This document shows, one piece after another, positions 8,936 through 18,571 of a stretch of 64,000 nucleotides of DNA. The stretch covers positions 48,444 through 112,443 of the forward strand of contig CARCZS010000006.1 of the NCBI GenBank assembly GCA_948956705.1. The letters run 5' to 3'. This DNA comes from an uncultured Phocaeicola sp. (GTDB taxonomy: Bacteria > Bacteroidota > Bacteroidia > Bacteroidales > Bacteroidaceae). A program made the translations under genes and the position numbers. Within the stretch, counting starts at the first letter, position 1. Every line of letters begins with the position of its first letter. The notes below the pieces were generated by a model, which was not told where the DNA came from, did no database searches, and was given only the letters and a program-made list of their open reading frames with translations.

Positions 8936-9700
8936 TCATAATTCATTAATCCCATAGCCAAACAAAGCAAAATCCCCCAGACAAGGATCTTCGGGAAAAA
9001 CCTCAGCCAAAGCCGCAGTAATAGTTCTTGCATTATTCAGCGTATAAGATTTACTTCGGGTCAGCTCCAATCTGAAAGCCATCTCACTGACATGTGTATC
9101 CAAAGGGATAATCAACTCACATGGAGAGAAATTCCTCCAGATTCCAAAATCCACTTCCGAATCGCGACGGATCATCCAGCGCAGAAACATATTCAATTTC
9201 TTTTGCGGCGCCTTATCCGACACTCCAAACAAACGACAAAGACGTTGCATCGGAGTTCCATCCGTTTCGCAAAGAAGAGCATTCTCCATACTCTCATACC
9301 TATCATATATAGTATACAGCCAATGAAACAATTGTGCCATTCTATTTTTTGAAACCGTCCGATAGAACGACTCCTCACCACAGAAATCAATTTTCCAGTT
9401 CCCGGACAACACATACTGCAAAGGCTGCCGGTTCATTATGGAATCCAGCCGTTCTGCCGCCTTCAGTATTTGAGGGCGGGCTCCGAAACTAAGAAAAGCA
9501 GTCAGAAAAGCACTGATTTCAATATCCGCTTTGAAATGATAGCGATGCGGGAACTGTACCGGATCAGAAGAAATAAAATCAGAGTTATGATACCGGTCAG
9601 CATATTTCCGCAAAAAATCAGCTACCGCCATCCGGCTCTCATGAGTTTGCCGTTCTGTAATATAAGACATGAATCGCTCTTGTTCGTTCTTTCGGGTCAT
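8936..9700 (-). CDS. TIGR02757/DUF2400 family protein
   Basis: A 254-residue protein of a conserved bacterial family of unproven function, related in part to helix-hairpin-helix DNA glycosylases. Visible conserved stretches are the N-terminal DFLRKYADRYH..FISSDPVQFPHRY, FLTAFLSFGARPQIL (about 68-82), LNMFLRWMIRRDSEVDFGIW (about 170-190) and LIIPLDTHVSEMAFRL near 200. I chose the ATG at 9700 (MTRKNEQERF), because the upstream in-frame start adds a hydrophobic stretch overlapping the AraC gene end that the family lacks. It follows the AraC-family gene on the same strand with a 65-bp gap. No link to the efflux operon is evident. Confidence 0.8.
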   Translation of the reverse strand: MTRKNEQERFMSYITERQTHESRMAVADFLRKYADRYHNSDFISSDPVQFPHRYHFKADIEISAFLTAFLSFGARPQILKAAERLDSIMNRQPLQYVLSGNWKIDFCGEESFYRTVSKNRMAQLFHWLYTIYDRYESMENALLCETDGTPMQRLCRLFGVSDKAPQKKLNMFLRWMIRRDSEVDFGIWRNFSPCELIIPLDTHVSEMAFRLELTRSKSYTLNNARTITAALAEVFPEDPCLGDFALFGYGINEL

Positions 9701-9765
9701 AAATAAAACGTTTATGATTTGTACACAAAGGTATATTAAAATAAAATAGATTGCATTTTCTGAAA

Positions 9766-10656
9766 TCAAATTCCATCCTTAATCCTCAACTTGCCTTTTC
9801 TATATTCTTTAGGTGAAATCCCCACATATTGCTTAAAATACTTTCCAAAGAAAGACTGCGTAGGGAAATTCAATTGGTCTGCAATCTCCTTGATACTCAG
9901 ATCCGATCCTTCAAGCAACTGTTTTGCCTCGGTAATCACCATTTGCACAATCCATTGCAAAGCACTATTTCCCGACTTCTCTTTAATGATGGTGGAAAAA
10001 TAACGTGGAGTAATATGCTGCATCCTCGCATAATAAGCAACATCACGCTCCTTTCTATACAAACGGAAAAGAGCCAGCATGAAATTCTGAAAAATCACAT
10101 CCTTCTTGTTCTGCGGCAAGGGCTGCATGGGTTGGTTGGCAAAATACATATTCAATATCTCATAGCAGAAAGTCTGCCCCATCGACTTGATCAGTTCCAA
10201 AGTCAGGCGTTGTTGCTGCAAATTCACCTCTTGCACATCCTCCGCCTCTATCCTCTCCCGCAAATTATCCAACAGATACTCCAAATGAGCACGTTGCTTA
10301 TCCGAAAGTGATATACAAGGATGCTTCCGCATAAAAAGCTGGTTTTCCACATTGATCACCCTATTGACGATAGGAATGATATAATCTAAATCCACTTCAA
10401 CCATAACCCCTTCCGCATCCTCACTCTTATGAAGCAGATGCACCAAGGTAGAAGCCATGTAAATATACACATCACCGGGATTTATCTGAAAATGCTTATC
10501 TTCCAGTGAAACCTCCACATTTCCTTTCCGGCAAAAGAAAAGGCCACATTTATTAAATGTCGAAATAATCTGTCCGTCTTTAAAGGCATACAGTTCACTA
10601 TCCGAAAGAAATCTAAAGAGAAAAGGCATCTGTTGTCTGTCCATCAATCTATACAT
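9766..10656 (-). CDS. AraC-family transcriptional regulator
   Basis: A 296-residue regulator. The N-terminal half looks like a cupin-type sensor (FCRKGNVEVSLEDKHFQINPGDVYIY, about residues 42-67). The C-terminal 100 residues are an AraC DNA-binding domain with two helix-turn-helices, the second around LNFPTQSFFGKYFKQYVGIS..EYRKGK. It is divergent from the RND efflux operon with a 164-bp shared upstream region, so it most likely controls that pump. The inducer is unknown. An internal Met five codons in (MDRQQMPFLF) is an equally good start. Confidence 0.9.
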   Translation of the reverse strand: MYRLMDRQQMPFLFRFLSDSELYAFKDGQIISTFNKCGLFFCRKGNVEVSLEDKHFQINPGDVYIYMASTLVHLLHKSEDAEGVMVEVDLDYIIPIVNRVINVENQLFMRKHPCISLSDKQRAHLEYLLDNLRERIEAEDVQEVNLQQQRLTLELIKSMGQTFCYEILNMYFANQPMQPLPQNKKDVIFQNFMLALFRLYRKERDVAYYARMQHITPRYFSTIIKEKSGNSALQWIVQMVITEAKQLLEGSDLSIKEIADQLNFPTQSFFGKYFKQYVGISPKEYRKGKLRIKDGI

Positions 10657-10753
10657 TCTTTAATTTACTGCAAAATAAATACAAATCGTAAACTTTCCAG
10701 CTACATAACAACCCAAAAATATACAAATCGGACAATTTATCATTCATATCAAC

Positions 10754-10785
10754 CTTTTCTATCCTCTTGCTTCGGAATAACTTTG
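10754..10785 (+). promoter_or_regulatory. Putative promoter of the RND efflux operon
   Basis: TAACTTTG at 10778-10785 fits the Bacteroidota -7 consensus TAnnTTTG, and a weak T-rich -33 (CTTTTCT) lies about 19 bp upstream. The operon's first ATG is 36 bp downstream. The AraC promoter must lie in the same 164-bp divergent gap (10657-10820), but I cannot place it. Confidence 0.5.
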
Positions 10786-10820
10786 TATCAGAAAACTAAT
10801 TGCACGAAAATCATAGTAGT

Positions 10821-11888
10821 ATGAAACGAATTTATCTTATTCTAACAGGTATTTCCTTGATCTTACTAAGTTCCTGCGCACAACGTGCCCAGGAAGCCAA
10901 AGGTCATCAGACAGTAAAAATAGACACAGTTGTTTCTGCCGACAAACAAACGTTCCTGCAATTTCCGGGAAAGGTAAAAGCCGCACAAGATATCAGCCTT
11001 GCCTTCCGGGTAAGCGGAACCATCAGCAAAATACATGTAAAAGACGGCGCCCGTGTACAAGAGGGACAATTACTGGCCGAACTGGACCCCACCGACTATC
11101 AAGTACAACTGGATGCTACTGAAGCAGAATACCAGCAAATAAAAGCGGAAGCAGAAAGGGTCATGGCTCTTTACAAAGACAACGGAACCACCCCCAACGC
11201 CAATGACAAAGCCGTATACGGGCTCAAGCAAATCACCGCCAAGTACAAACACCATAAAGATCAGTTGGCTTACACCCGGCTCTATGCTCCTTTCAACGGG
11301 TATGTCCAGAAACGCCTGTTCGAAGCTCACGAAACCATCGGAGCCGGAATGCCCGTCATTGCCATGATCAGCGGCGGAACCCCCGAAGTGGAAATAAATC
11401 TGCCTGCGGCCGAATATATCCGCCGGGAGCAGTTCGACAATTATCACTGCACATTTGATATCTATCCGGGCGAAACCTACCCGCTGAAACTAATCAGTGT
11501 CACCCCGAAAGCCAACGCAAACCAACTATACACCATGCGCCTGCAAGTAGTACCCGGCACACGGGCTATCCCTTCTCCCGGCATGAACACCATGGTAACC
11601 ATCCTTTGCCGTACAGAGCAGGAGAATACTCTTTCTGTCCCTACCGGCGCCATCCTGCAAAAAGAAGGCAAAGCGTATGTGTTCGTCTTTCATCCATCCA
11701 GCAATACCGTACACAGACAGGAAGTATCCATACTGCGTTTGTTGAACAACGGACACAGTCTCATCACTTCCAGACAACTGCAACCGGGAGAGCAGATTGT
11801 ATCCTCGGGCGTACACCACATTGAGGATGGAGAAATTGTAAAACCTTTGTCACCGGTCACTAACACAAATATAGGAGGATTATTATAA
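10821..11888 (+). CDS. RND efflux periplasmic adaptor lipoprotein (MFP/HlyD family)
   Basis: A 355-residue membrane-fusion protein that bridges the inner-membrane pump and the outer-membrane channel. The ATG at 10821 gives a lipoprotein signal (LILLSSC, Cys17); a TTG seven codons upstream is not needed. The biotinyl-lipoyl half-motif appears in SLAFRVSGTISKIHVKDGARVQEGQLLAELD (written in two parts here, around residues 55-85), a coiled hairpin runs through about 95-150, and the second lipoyl half is LYAPFNGYVQKRL. The stop codon overlaps the pump's start by one base (TAATG). The divergent AraC gene is its likely regulator. Substrate not predictable. Confidence 0.93.
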   Translation: MKRIYLILTGISLILLSSCAQRAQEAKGHQTVKIDTVVSADKQTFLQFPGKVKAAQDISLAFRVSGTISKIHVKDGARVQEGQLLAELDPTDYQVQLDATEAEYQQIKAEAERVMALYKDNGTTPNANDKAVYGLKQITAKYKHHKDQLAYTRLYAPFNGYVQKRLFEAHETIGAGMPVIAMISGGTPEVEINLPAAEYIRREQFDNYHCTFDIYPGETYPLKLISVTPKANANQLYTMRLQVVPGTRAIPSPGMNTMVTILCRTEQENTLSVPTGAILQKEGKAYVFVFHPSSNTVHRQEVSILRLLNNGHSLITSRQLQPGEQIVSSGVHHIEDGEIVKPLSPVTNTNIGGLL

Positions 11889-14800
11889 TGGACATCAGTA
11901 AATGGGCATTCCGGAACAGGAATCTGATTTATTTCCTGATAGCGGTTCTGCTGCTCGGCGGAGCCTATTCCTGCTATCAGATGAGCAAATTGGAAGACCC
12001 CGAAATAAAAGTGAAGCTTGCCATGGTAGTCACCACCTATCCGGGTGCTTCCGCGCACCAGGTAGAACTGGAAGTAACGGATGTGCTTGAAAAGAACATC
12101 CGCACCATGGGCAACATTGACAATATAGAAAGTTATTCATACAACGACCTGTCCCTGATACAGATAGAACTGCTGAGCACCGTGCCGGACGATGACGTGG
12201 AACAATGCTGGGACATGCTGCGCCGCAAAGTAAGCGACGCCCGCGCCCTGTTGCCCGAAGGAGCCACCACCCCGATAGTCAAAGATGACTTCGGAAATGT
12301 ATATGGCATGTTCTATGCCCTGACAGGTGACGGACTGTCCGACCGTGAACTGTCCGACTATGCCGAACTGGTAAAACGGGAAGTGAACGAACTGGAAGGG
12401 GTAGACCGTGTGGAACTCTACGGCAAACGTTCCGAATGCATCAATATCTCCCTGTTGCAAGACCGTATGGCAAACCTCGGTGTTAAACCTGCAGAAGTAC
12501 TGGCAACCTTGAACGGCCAGAACAAAACCACCTATACAGGATATTATGAAAATGGTGAAAACCGTATCCGCGTCACAGTAAACGACAAATTCAAAACCGT
12601 AGAAGATATCGGAAAAATGCTGATTCAAGGACACGATGACGACCAGCTTCGCCTGAGTGACATCGCCCGTATAGAGAAAGCCTACGAGAACCCCACACGC
12701 AATGAAATGTTCTATGACCATGAACGCGCTCTCGGTATACTCATCGCTGCCTCCAGTGGTTCGGACATTATAAAAGTAGGCCATGCCGTAGAAAGCAAGT
12801 TGGAAGAACTCAAAGCCGAACGTCTGCCCGCAGGAGTGGAATGCCACAAAATCTTCTATCAGCCCGAACGGGTAGGCAGCTCTTTGGGAACCTTTGTCAT
12901 CAACCTGATAGAATCCGTCATCATCGTAGTACTGATACTGATGATAGCAATGGGGTTCAAGAGCGGCCTTATCATAGGTATCAGCCTGGTCATCACCGTA
13001 TTCGGTTCTTTTCTGTTCCTTTATTCGGCAGGCGGAACCATGCAGCGCGTATCATTGGCTGCTTTTGTACTGGCAATGGGAATGTTGGTAGACAACGCCA
13101 TCGTCATCATAGACGGCATACTGGTAGACTTGAAAGCCGGCAAAAACCGGATGGAAGCCATGACCGCCATCGGAAGACAGACAGCCATGCCTCTTCTGGG
13201 CGCGACACTGATAGCCATTATCGCCTTTCTACCCATCTACATGTCCCCCGACACCGCAGGCGTCTACACGCGCGACCTTTTCATCGTACTTGCCGTTTCC
13301 CTGTTGCTAAGCTGGATATTGGCACTGATCCATGTACCACTGATGGCCGACCGCCGGCTGCATCCTGCCATAGATACTGACAGTACCGGAAAGCGAGTAT
13401 ACAAAGGTAAAATCTATGCCACCCTCCGTTCGGCACTGCGGTTCGGTCTGGCCCACCGGTGGAGTTTTGTATTTGCCATGACCGGTCTGTTGCTGCTTTC
13501 CGTTTTCGGCTACCAATATATGCGTCAGGGCTTTTTCCCCGACATGGTTTACGACCAGCTTTATATGGAATACAAACTTCCGGAAGGGAATAACTATACA
13601 CGTGTGGTTCGAGATTTGGAAGAAATAGAAACCTATCTGAAAGGACGGGAGGAAATAACCCACGTCACTACCTCCATAGGCGGTACGCCCGGACGCTATA
13701 ATCTGGTACGGAGCATTGCCAACCCCTCACTTTCGTACGGCGAACTGATTATCGACTTCACCTCACCGGAAACCTTGGTAGAACATATAGACGAAATCCA
13801 AGCTTACCTCTCCCAAGCCTATCCGGACGCATACATCAAATTGAAAAGATATAATCTGATGTTCAAGAAATATCCCATAGAGGCGCAATTTCTGGGTCCC
13901 GACCCTGCCATCCTGCACCAACTGGCCGACAGCGCCCGCGCCATCATGGAAAGGACTCCGGAAGTCTGCCTCATCACCACCGACTGGGAACCTCAAGTAC
14001 CCGTACTGACCATCGAATACGACCAGCCGTCTGCCCGTGCCCTCGGCCTGAGCCGTAATGATGTCAGCCTTTCCCTGCTCACAGCCACCGGAGGCATTCC
14101 TATCGGCTCTTTCTACGAAGGTATCCACAAAAACAACATCTACCTGAAATGCCTCGACGAGAAAGGAGAACCGATAGAGGACCTGGGCAACGCACAAGTC
14201 TTCTCGTCTCTGCCTTCCCTGAACGGACTGTTGAACGAGGAAACCATGGTGAAGCTGAAAGCCGGCACACTTTCGAAAGAAGATTTGGTGGAAAGCATCA
14301 TGGGAAGCACACCGCTGAAACAAATCAGCAAAGAGATTGATATCCGGTGGGAAGATCCGGTAGTTCCCCGTTACAACGGGCAGAGAAGCCAGCGGGCACA
14401 ATGTTCGCCCGCACCCGGCATTGAAACGGAAAAAGCACGTCTTGCCATCGCGGAACAGATAGAAAACATACCATTACCCGAAGGTTATTCACTGGTATGG
14501 CAAGGAGAAAAGATAGCCAGCGACCAGTCCATGAAGTACCTGTTCCAAAATTTCCCGTTAGCCATCATTCTGATGATTGCCATCCTCATCATGCTGTTCA
14601 AAGATTATCGCAAACCCATCATCATCTTCTGCTGTATTCCGATGATATTTGTAGGGGTGGTAGCGGTCATGCTGCTCACAGGAAAAGTCTTCAATTTCGT
14701 GGCTATTGTAGGCACATTGGGATTGATCGGCATGCTGATTAAAAACGGTATTGTGCTGATGGATGAAATCACCCTTCAGATCAATGAAGGAGTAGAACCG

Positions 14801-15013
14801 ATCACCGCACTGATAGACAGTTCCCAAAGCCGTCTCCGCCCGGTCATGATGGCCTCGCTGACAACGATTCTGGGTATGATTCCCTTGCTGTCCGATGCCA
14901 TGTTCGGTTCCTTGGCGGCAGCTATCATGGGTGGATTGCTGTGCAGCACACTGATCACGCTGCTCTTTATCCCTATATTATATGCCTTGTTCTTCAAGAT
15001 AAAAAACAATTGA
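11888..15013 (+). CDS. RND-family efflux pump, inner-membrane subunit (AcrB-like)
   Basis: A 1041-residue proton-driven pump of the usual RND length, with one N-terminal helix, a large periplasmic loop (about 40-330), six helices, a second loop (about 560-860) and five further helices. Signs of function are AMGMLVDNAIVIIDGI in helix 4 (the Asp of the proton relay), KNGIVLMDEITLQINEG near the C-terminus, and GGTPG in the second loop. The frame is intact. It is translationally coupled to the adaptor and followed by a TolC-type gene 32 bp later, a complete tripartite set. It is closer to the HAE2/NFE-like pumps of Bacteroidota than to AcrB itself; export of drugs or toxic small molecules is inferred. 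Confidence 0.95.
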   Translation: MDISKWAFRNRNLIYFLIAVLLLGGAYSCYQMSKLEDPEIKVKLAMVVTTYPGASAHQVELEVTDVLEKNIRTMGNIDNIESYSYNDLSLIQIELLSTVPDDDVEQCWDMLRRKVSDARALLPEGATTPIVKDDFGNVYGMFYALTGDGLSDRELSDYAELVKREVNELEGVDRVELYGKRSECINISLLQDRMANLGVKPAEVLATLNGQNKTTYTGYYENGENRIRVTVNDKFKTVEDIGKMLIQGHDDDQLRLSDIARIEKAYENPTRNEMFYDHERALGILIAASSGSDIIKVGHAVESKLEELKAERLPAGVECHKIFYQPERVGSSLGTFVINLIESVIIVVLILMIAMGFKSGLIIGISLVITVFGSFLFLYSAGGTMQRVSLAAFVLAMGMLVDNAIVIIDGILVDLKAGKNRMEAMTAIGRQTAMPLLGATLIAIIAFLPIYMSPDTAGVYTRDLFIVLAVSLLLSWILALIHVPLMADRRLHPAIDTDSTGKRVYKGKIYATLRSALRFGLAHRWSFVFAMTGLLLLSVFGYQYMRQGFFPDMVYDQLYMEYKLPEGNNYTRVVRDLEEIETYLKGREEITHVTTSIGGTPGRYNLVRSIANPSLSYGELIIDFTSPETLVEHIDEIQAYLSQAYPDAYIKLKRYNLMFKKYPIEAQFLGPDPAILHQLADSARAIMERTPEVCLITTDWEPQVPVLTIEYDQPSARALGLSRNDVSLSLLTATGGIPIGSFYEGIHKNNIYLKCLDEKGEPIEDLGNAQVFSSLPSLNGLLNEETMVKLKAGTLSKEDLVESIMGSTPLKQISKEIDIRWEDPVVPRYNGQRSQRAQCSPAPGIETEKARLAIAEQIENIPLPEGYSLVWQGEKIASDQSMKYLFQNFPLAIILMIAILIMLFKDYRKPIIIFCCIPMIFVGVVAVMLLTGKVFNFVAIVGTLGLIGMLIKNGIVLMDEITLQINEGVEPITALIDSSQSRLRPVMMASLTTILGMIPLLSDAMFGSLAAAIMGGLLCSTLITLLFIPILYALFFKIKNN

Positions 15014-15045
15014 TTCATTTCACTGACATACAAAACCGAGAATAA

Positions 15046-16425
15046 ATGAAAAAGACAATGATACTCCCCCTCTGCTGTCTGCTGTGGCATCTTGCCACCC
15101 CCGCATGGGCACAGGAAACACTGAGTCTGAAAGAGTGCCGCGAAATGGCATTAAAATACAACAAGGAAATGGCGGCTTCCGTGAAACAGACGGAAAGTGC
15201 CCGTTATACTGCCAAGAGTTACAAAGGGAACTTCTTCCCCAACTTCACCGTCAGCGGAACAGGACTTTACAGTAATGCCGACGGTAGTTACGGCATAGCC
15301 GGAGGCAACCTGCCCGTCTTTCTGCCCGATGGAACAGGACAGTTCAATCCGGGACAACCCGCAGGCTTTGCCTACTTCCCCGGCATTAACCTGGACTATA
15401 AAATAGGATGGGTCTATATGGGCGGTGTGCAAATGGAACAGCCCCTCTACATGGGCGGTAAAATCCGTGCCGCCTACAAAATGTCCTTGCTGGGCAAAGA
15501 AATGGCACAAATGAATGAAAATCTGACCGCAACAGAAGTCATTCAGAAAACAGATCAGGCATACGCTCTGGTAGTAAAAGCAAAGGAGATGAAAACAGTA
15601 GCCGATGCATACCACGCTGTATTGACGGAATTAAAAAATAACGTAGAGAGTGCTTACAAACATGGACTTAAACCTCAGAATGATGTATTGAAAGTACAAG
15701 TAAAGCTGAATGAAAGCGAGCTAGGTATCCGAAAAGCCGAGAATGCTCTCCGCCTGGCTACCATGAACCTCTGCCACCTGATAGGGAAACCACTGACCAC
15801 ACAAGTTCATGTTTCCGGAGATTTCCCGGAGATAGAGAAAGACCTGGAAGTACAGGTACTGGATATCACCCGCCGTCCGGAATACGGAATACTGGACAAA
15901 CAAGTGGCGATAGCCCGCCAGCAGGTGAAACTGAACCGCAGTGAACTGCTTCCCAAAGTAGGGATCAAAGGCTCATACGACTATGTACATGGTTTGGAAC
16001 TGAACAACAAGAATTTCCTGGACGATGCCAGTTTCTCTGTCCTTCTGAATGTAAGCATCCCCTTGTTCCATTTCGGAGAACGCAGCAACAAAGTACGTGC
16101 AGCCAAAGCCAAACTGGAACAAACCCGCCTTCAACAGCAAAACCTGAACGAACAAATGTTACTGGAACTGACCCAAGCCGCCAACAATCTGGACGAAGCA
16201 AAGCTGGAAAGCGAACTTGCCGACCGTTCCCTGCAACAGGCGGAAGAGAACAGGCGTGTCAGCAAAAGCCAGTACGAAGTAGGTCTGGAAACACTCTCCG
16301 ACCATTTGGAAGCCCAAGCGTTATGGCAACAGGCTTACGAAACGAAAGTTGACGCCCGTTTCCAACTTTATCTGAACTACGTGGCCTATCTGAAAGCAGC
16401 AGGGACCTTGCATGACAAGCTGTAA
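15046..16425 (+). CDS. TolC-family outer-membrane efflux protein
   Basis: A 459-residue outer-membrane factor with a cleavable signal peptide (MKKTMILPLCCLLWHLATPAWA). Two structural repeats of long amphipathic helices are seen (LKECREMALKYNKEMAASVK near residue 25 and the second at about 275-300, RRPEYGILDKQVAIARQQVK). Extended coiled-coil helices rich in Gln, Leu and Glu lie at about 330-430. It is third in the RND operon and supplies the exit duct. A terminator follows 68 bp downstream. Confidence 0.93.
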   Translation: MKKTMILPLCCLLWHLATPAWAQETLSLKECREMALKYNKEMAASVKQTESARYTAKSYKGNFFPNFTVSGTGLYSNADGSYGIAGGNLPVFLPDGTGQFNPGQPAGFAYFPGINLDYKIGWVYMGGVQMEQPLYMGGKIRAAYKMSLLGKEMAQMNENLTATEVIQKTDQAYALVVKAKEMKTVADAYHAVLTELKNNVESAYKHGLKPQNDVLKVQVKLNESELGIRKAENALRLATMNLCHLIGKPLTTQVHVSGDFPEIEKDLEVQVLDITRRPEYGILDKQVAIARQQVKLNRSELLPKVGIKGSYDYVHGLELNNKNFLDDASFSVLLNVSIPLFHFGERSNKVRAAKAKLEQTRLQQQNLNEQMLLELTQAANNLDEAKLESELADRSLQQAEENRRVSKSQYEVGLETLSDHLEAQALWQQAYETKVDARFQLYLNYVAYLKAAGTLHDKL

Positions 16426-16492
16426 GTCTCTTGTTCCGGATTCAGATTGAGTACAAATACAAGCAATCCCTCCTTCTCCGGAGTTTTATAAA

Positions 16493-16573
16493 TGTGCTGC
16501 CACTGCTACCACCCACTCTACTGGAACCACCATGAACAAGGCGTTTCAACGGGTGGTGGCAGCACATTTTTTT
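16493..16573 (+). terminator. Terminator of the efflux operon, sharing an arm with a second hairpin
   Basis: TGTGCTGCCAC plus CCACCC (16493-16514) pairs with GGGTGGTGGCAGCACA (16551-16566), and seven T residues follow (16567-16573). The right arm can instead pair perfectly over 14 bp with a third copy of the motif at 16585-16598, giving a hairpin between this operon and the convergent HU-like gene. Confidence 0.75.
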
Positions 16574-16639
16574 ATGGGTAAAAAGTGCTGCCACCACCAC
16601 TTTCCCTCTCTTTTTATTCCCAAACGGATAAAAAAGGGG

Positions 16640-17266
16640 CTATACTTCGGCTATACCTTCCTGCCTGCGCAGCACATACACCGCATGAGAATGCTTTCCT
16701 TCTTTGTCCAATCTCTTCTCCTCATACCAAGCCTTCAGCTCGTAGGCCGCCGTAGTGCGCGCCACCCCCAACCATTCCGAATAGGCCAGACGTGTAATGG
16801 AACCGTGTTCTTTCAGATAAGCCTCCAGCAACGTCCAACGCTCCTCCTTGCTACGCTTTTTCACCGTAGGCAAGAAGCCGAACTCGGCACGGAGGATGTC
16901 TGTTTCCTGCCGCACCCGCTTCACCAGTTCCGGCACCGGACGGAAGTTCACCTTCTTTATCCTCACAGATGCCGCACGTATCTCCTTCCGGTCTGTCACC
17001 TCACGCGAGGACAAGGCAAGAGAAAACGTACCCAGGCCGTCCAACCGCACATTTTTTCCTTGCCGCAAATGGGATACAACCATATCGGCCACCTCCTGTA
17101 GCACTCCCACCACACAGCCCGCCGAATATGCGCTATGCTTGGACAACTCCTTCACTATGTGATCGGTAGTAATCGTTTCCTTCACCACTACCGCCGGATA
17201 AAGCACCGGTTTGCCGTCCTTTTCCTTGAAAGGGTTGGCCTTGAAATCATATTTTATATCCATCAT
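16640..17266 (-). CDS. HU-family DNA-binding protein with C-terminal extension
   Basis: A 208-residue protein with an HU/IHF-type fold at about residues 5-130 (HU-HIG type: ITTDHIVKELSKHSAYSAGCVVGVLQEV in two parts, then GKNVRLDGLGTFSLALSS). A basic C-terminal domain follows (about 150-205, LEAYLKEHGSITRLAYSEWL) that looks like a winged helix. Classical HU is only about 90 residues. I chose the ATG at 17266 (MMDIKYDFK); the frame is open further upstream but would overlap the palindrome array. The array at 17339-17417 lies just upstream and is a plausible autoregulatory site. In Bacteroidota such proteins are common near polysaccharide and mobile regions; the precise role is unknown. Confidence 0.85.
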   Translation of the reverse strand: MMDIKYDFKANPFKEKDGKPVLYPAVVVKETITTDHIVKELSKHSAYSAGCVVGVLQEVADMVVSHLRQGKNVRLDGLGTFSLALSSREVTDRKEIRAASVRIKKVNFRPVPELVKRVRQETDILRAEFGFLPTVKKRSKEERWTLLEAYLKEHGSITRLAYSEWLGVARTTAAYELKAWYEEKRLDKEGKHSHAVYVLRRQEGIAEV

Positions 17267-17338
17267 TAAAAGATTTGATCTGTATCCGCAAGCCCTTTCT
17301 GCTCTATGGTTAAGGGTTCTCTTCCTTTTGTATTCTAT

Positions 17339-17417
17339 CTCCATAAGCTTTGGACTTGACTCCAAAGGCTATGGAGTTATCTCCAAAGGTTATGGAGTCA
17401 ACTCCGCAACCTATGGA
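17339..17417. promoter_or_regulatory. Four phased 16-bp palindromes upstream of the HU-like gene
   Basis: Four copies of a CTCCA-N6-TGGA type palindrome start at 17339, 17360, 17381 and 17402, an exact 21-bp period (two helical turns). Copies 2 and 3 are the best preserved (ACTCCAAAGGCTATGGAGT). Copy 1 begins 73 bp upstream of the HU-like start codon. Equal spacing on one face of the helix suggests cooperative binding of a dimeric protein. The rest of 17267-17748 contains no reading frame I can support. Confidence 0.6.
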
Positions 17418-17683
17418 GATAGAACACATCTGGACAAAGATACTTAATCTTTAGGGGAAAAAGGCTTAATATAAAGGAAAAGATGGATTAAGGAGAAAAA
17501 TAATCAGGTAGTCGACCCATTCTTAAAAAACTAAATGAATAAACAAAAGGATACGCGATATACAGGGAGATACCCTGATAAAAAGATTGGGTATCTGCGG
17601 AGAACAACGGTTTCATTGTATTCTGCGGACAGACAGAACGGTTTATAACCAAACATCAAAGGAAATATATTTGATGCAAAAGA

Positions 17684-17712
17684 AAGAATATCATTTTTTT
17701 ATCCTATTTTTG
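17684..17712 (+). promoter_or_regulatory. Putative promoter of the TPR-like lipoprotein gene
   Basis: TATTTTTG at 17705-17712 fits the -7 consensus TAnnTTTG, 37 bp before the lipoprotein start codon. The -33 region is poorly defined. Confidence 0.45.
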
Positions 17713-17748
17713 TGTTGGCAACAAACTAATACCATAATACACAGACTG

Positions 17749-18420
17749 ATGAAAACCACTATTTTACTTGGCTTATTATTGACCCTTACGGTTTCATGCA
17801 AACACCATTCCAACCCCGTAACTACCGAAGAAAACTTCCACACCCAAGAAGCCAACCGTCTGGTAGCAGAAGCGAGGAACCTATGGTTGCCTCCTTTAGA
17901 CAGCACTTTCTTCTTTAATGACAGTGAACATATATCTATAAACGACAAGGAAATATGGGCCAAACTTGACAGTGCATTAGCCATTGACCCTACCAATATA
18001 AAAGTATATGTGGGAAGAATCAGTTATTTATCAGCCTGCAAAAAGTACCATGAGATTCTGTCTGTACTCCGGCAAGCTGAAAAACAATCCACCCTCAATG
18101 CCGACTTATGGTCAATGAAAGCGATGTTTGAAGATTATTTCGGAGACAGCCTTACCACCCAAAAAAATTATCGGTCTGCCGATTCCGCCTATGCCATCCT
18201 CATAAAAGAATATGCTACAGACAGCCTCAGGTATGCCGGTTCCCGCATCAACCGCGCACTGAACATGGCATTGATGACTGATAATATTGCGATTCTTGAA
18301 GAAGAGGTGGAACTCACTAAAAAGATATTTCCCAAGACATGGAAAGGACCGGACAGTAGTTTTTACGGGAAAAATAAAAAAGACTTTTTCGACAAATGCT
18401 TTAACGTCCGCAAAAAGTAA
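17749..18420 (+). CDS. Hypothetical lipoprotein with TPR-like helices
   Basis: A 223-residue protein. The ATG at 17749 gives a lipoprotein signal (LLLTLTVSCKHH, Cys17); the longer frame upstream has no plausible start context. The mature part is helical, with repeats of the type found in tetratricopeptide proteins (IWAKLDSALAIDPTNIKVYVGRISYL split around residues 68-93; LNADLWSMKAMFEDYFGDSL near 120). It is not a family I can name. It stands alone, 151 bp before an ECF sigma factor gene on the same strand, and may or may not belong with that cluster. Confidence 0.75.
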   Translation: MKTTILLGLLLTLTVSCKHHSNPVTTEENFHTQEANRLVAEARNLWLPPLDSTFFFNDSEHISINDKEIWAKLDSALAIDPTNIKVYVGRISYLSACKKYHEILSVLRQAEKQSTLNADLWSMKAMFEDYFGDSLTTQKNYRSADSAYAILIKEYATDSLRYAGSRINRALNMALMTDNIAILEEEVELTKKIFPKTWKGPDSSFYGKNKKDFFDKCFNVRKK

Positions 18421-18571
18421 TCCAGCCTGCTACATCAAGAAAATTACAAATCATTGCATTTGAAAGAACAGACCTGTAATACCTACTTTCAATACAAAGA
18501 CTTTTTAGCACAAAGGTGTAACTTTCTCTTCTTTTCACCGACTAACCTAATAAAAACACCTTTGAAAGCTG

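Noticed and set aside
16532..17101. Long plus-strand frame (189 codons)
   Set aside because: It lies opposite the HU-like gene and starts inside the terminator repeat; its His-, Arg- and Gln-rich composition is what an antisense frame gives.
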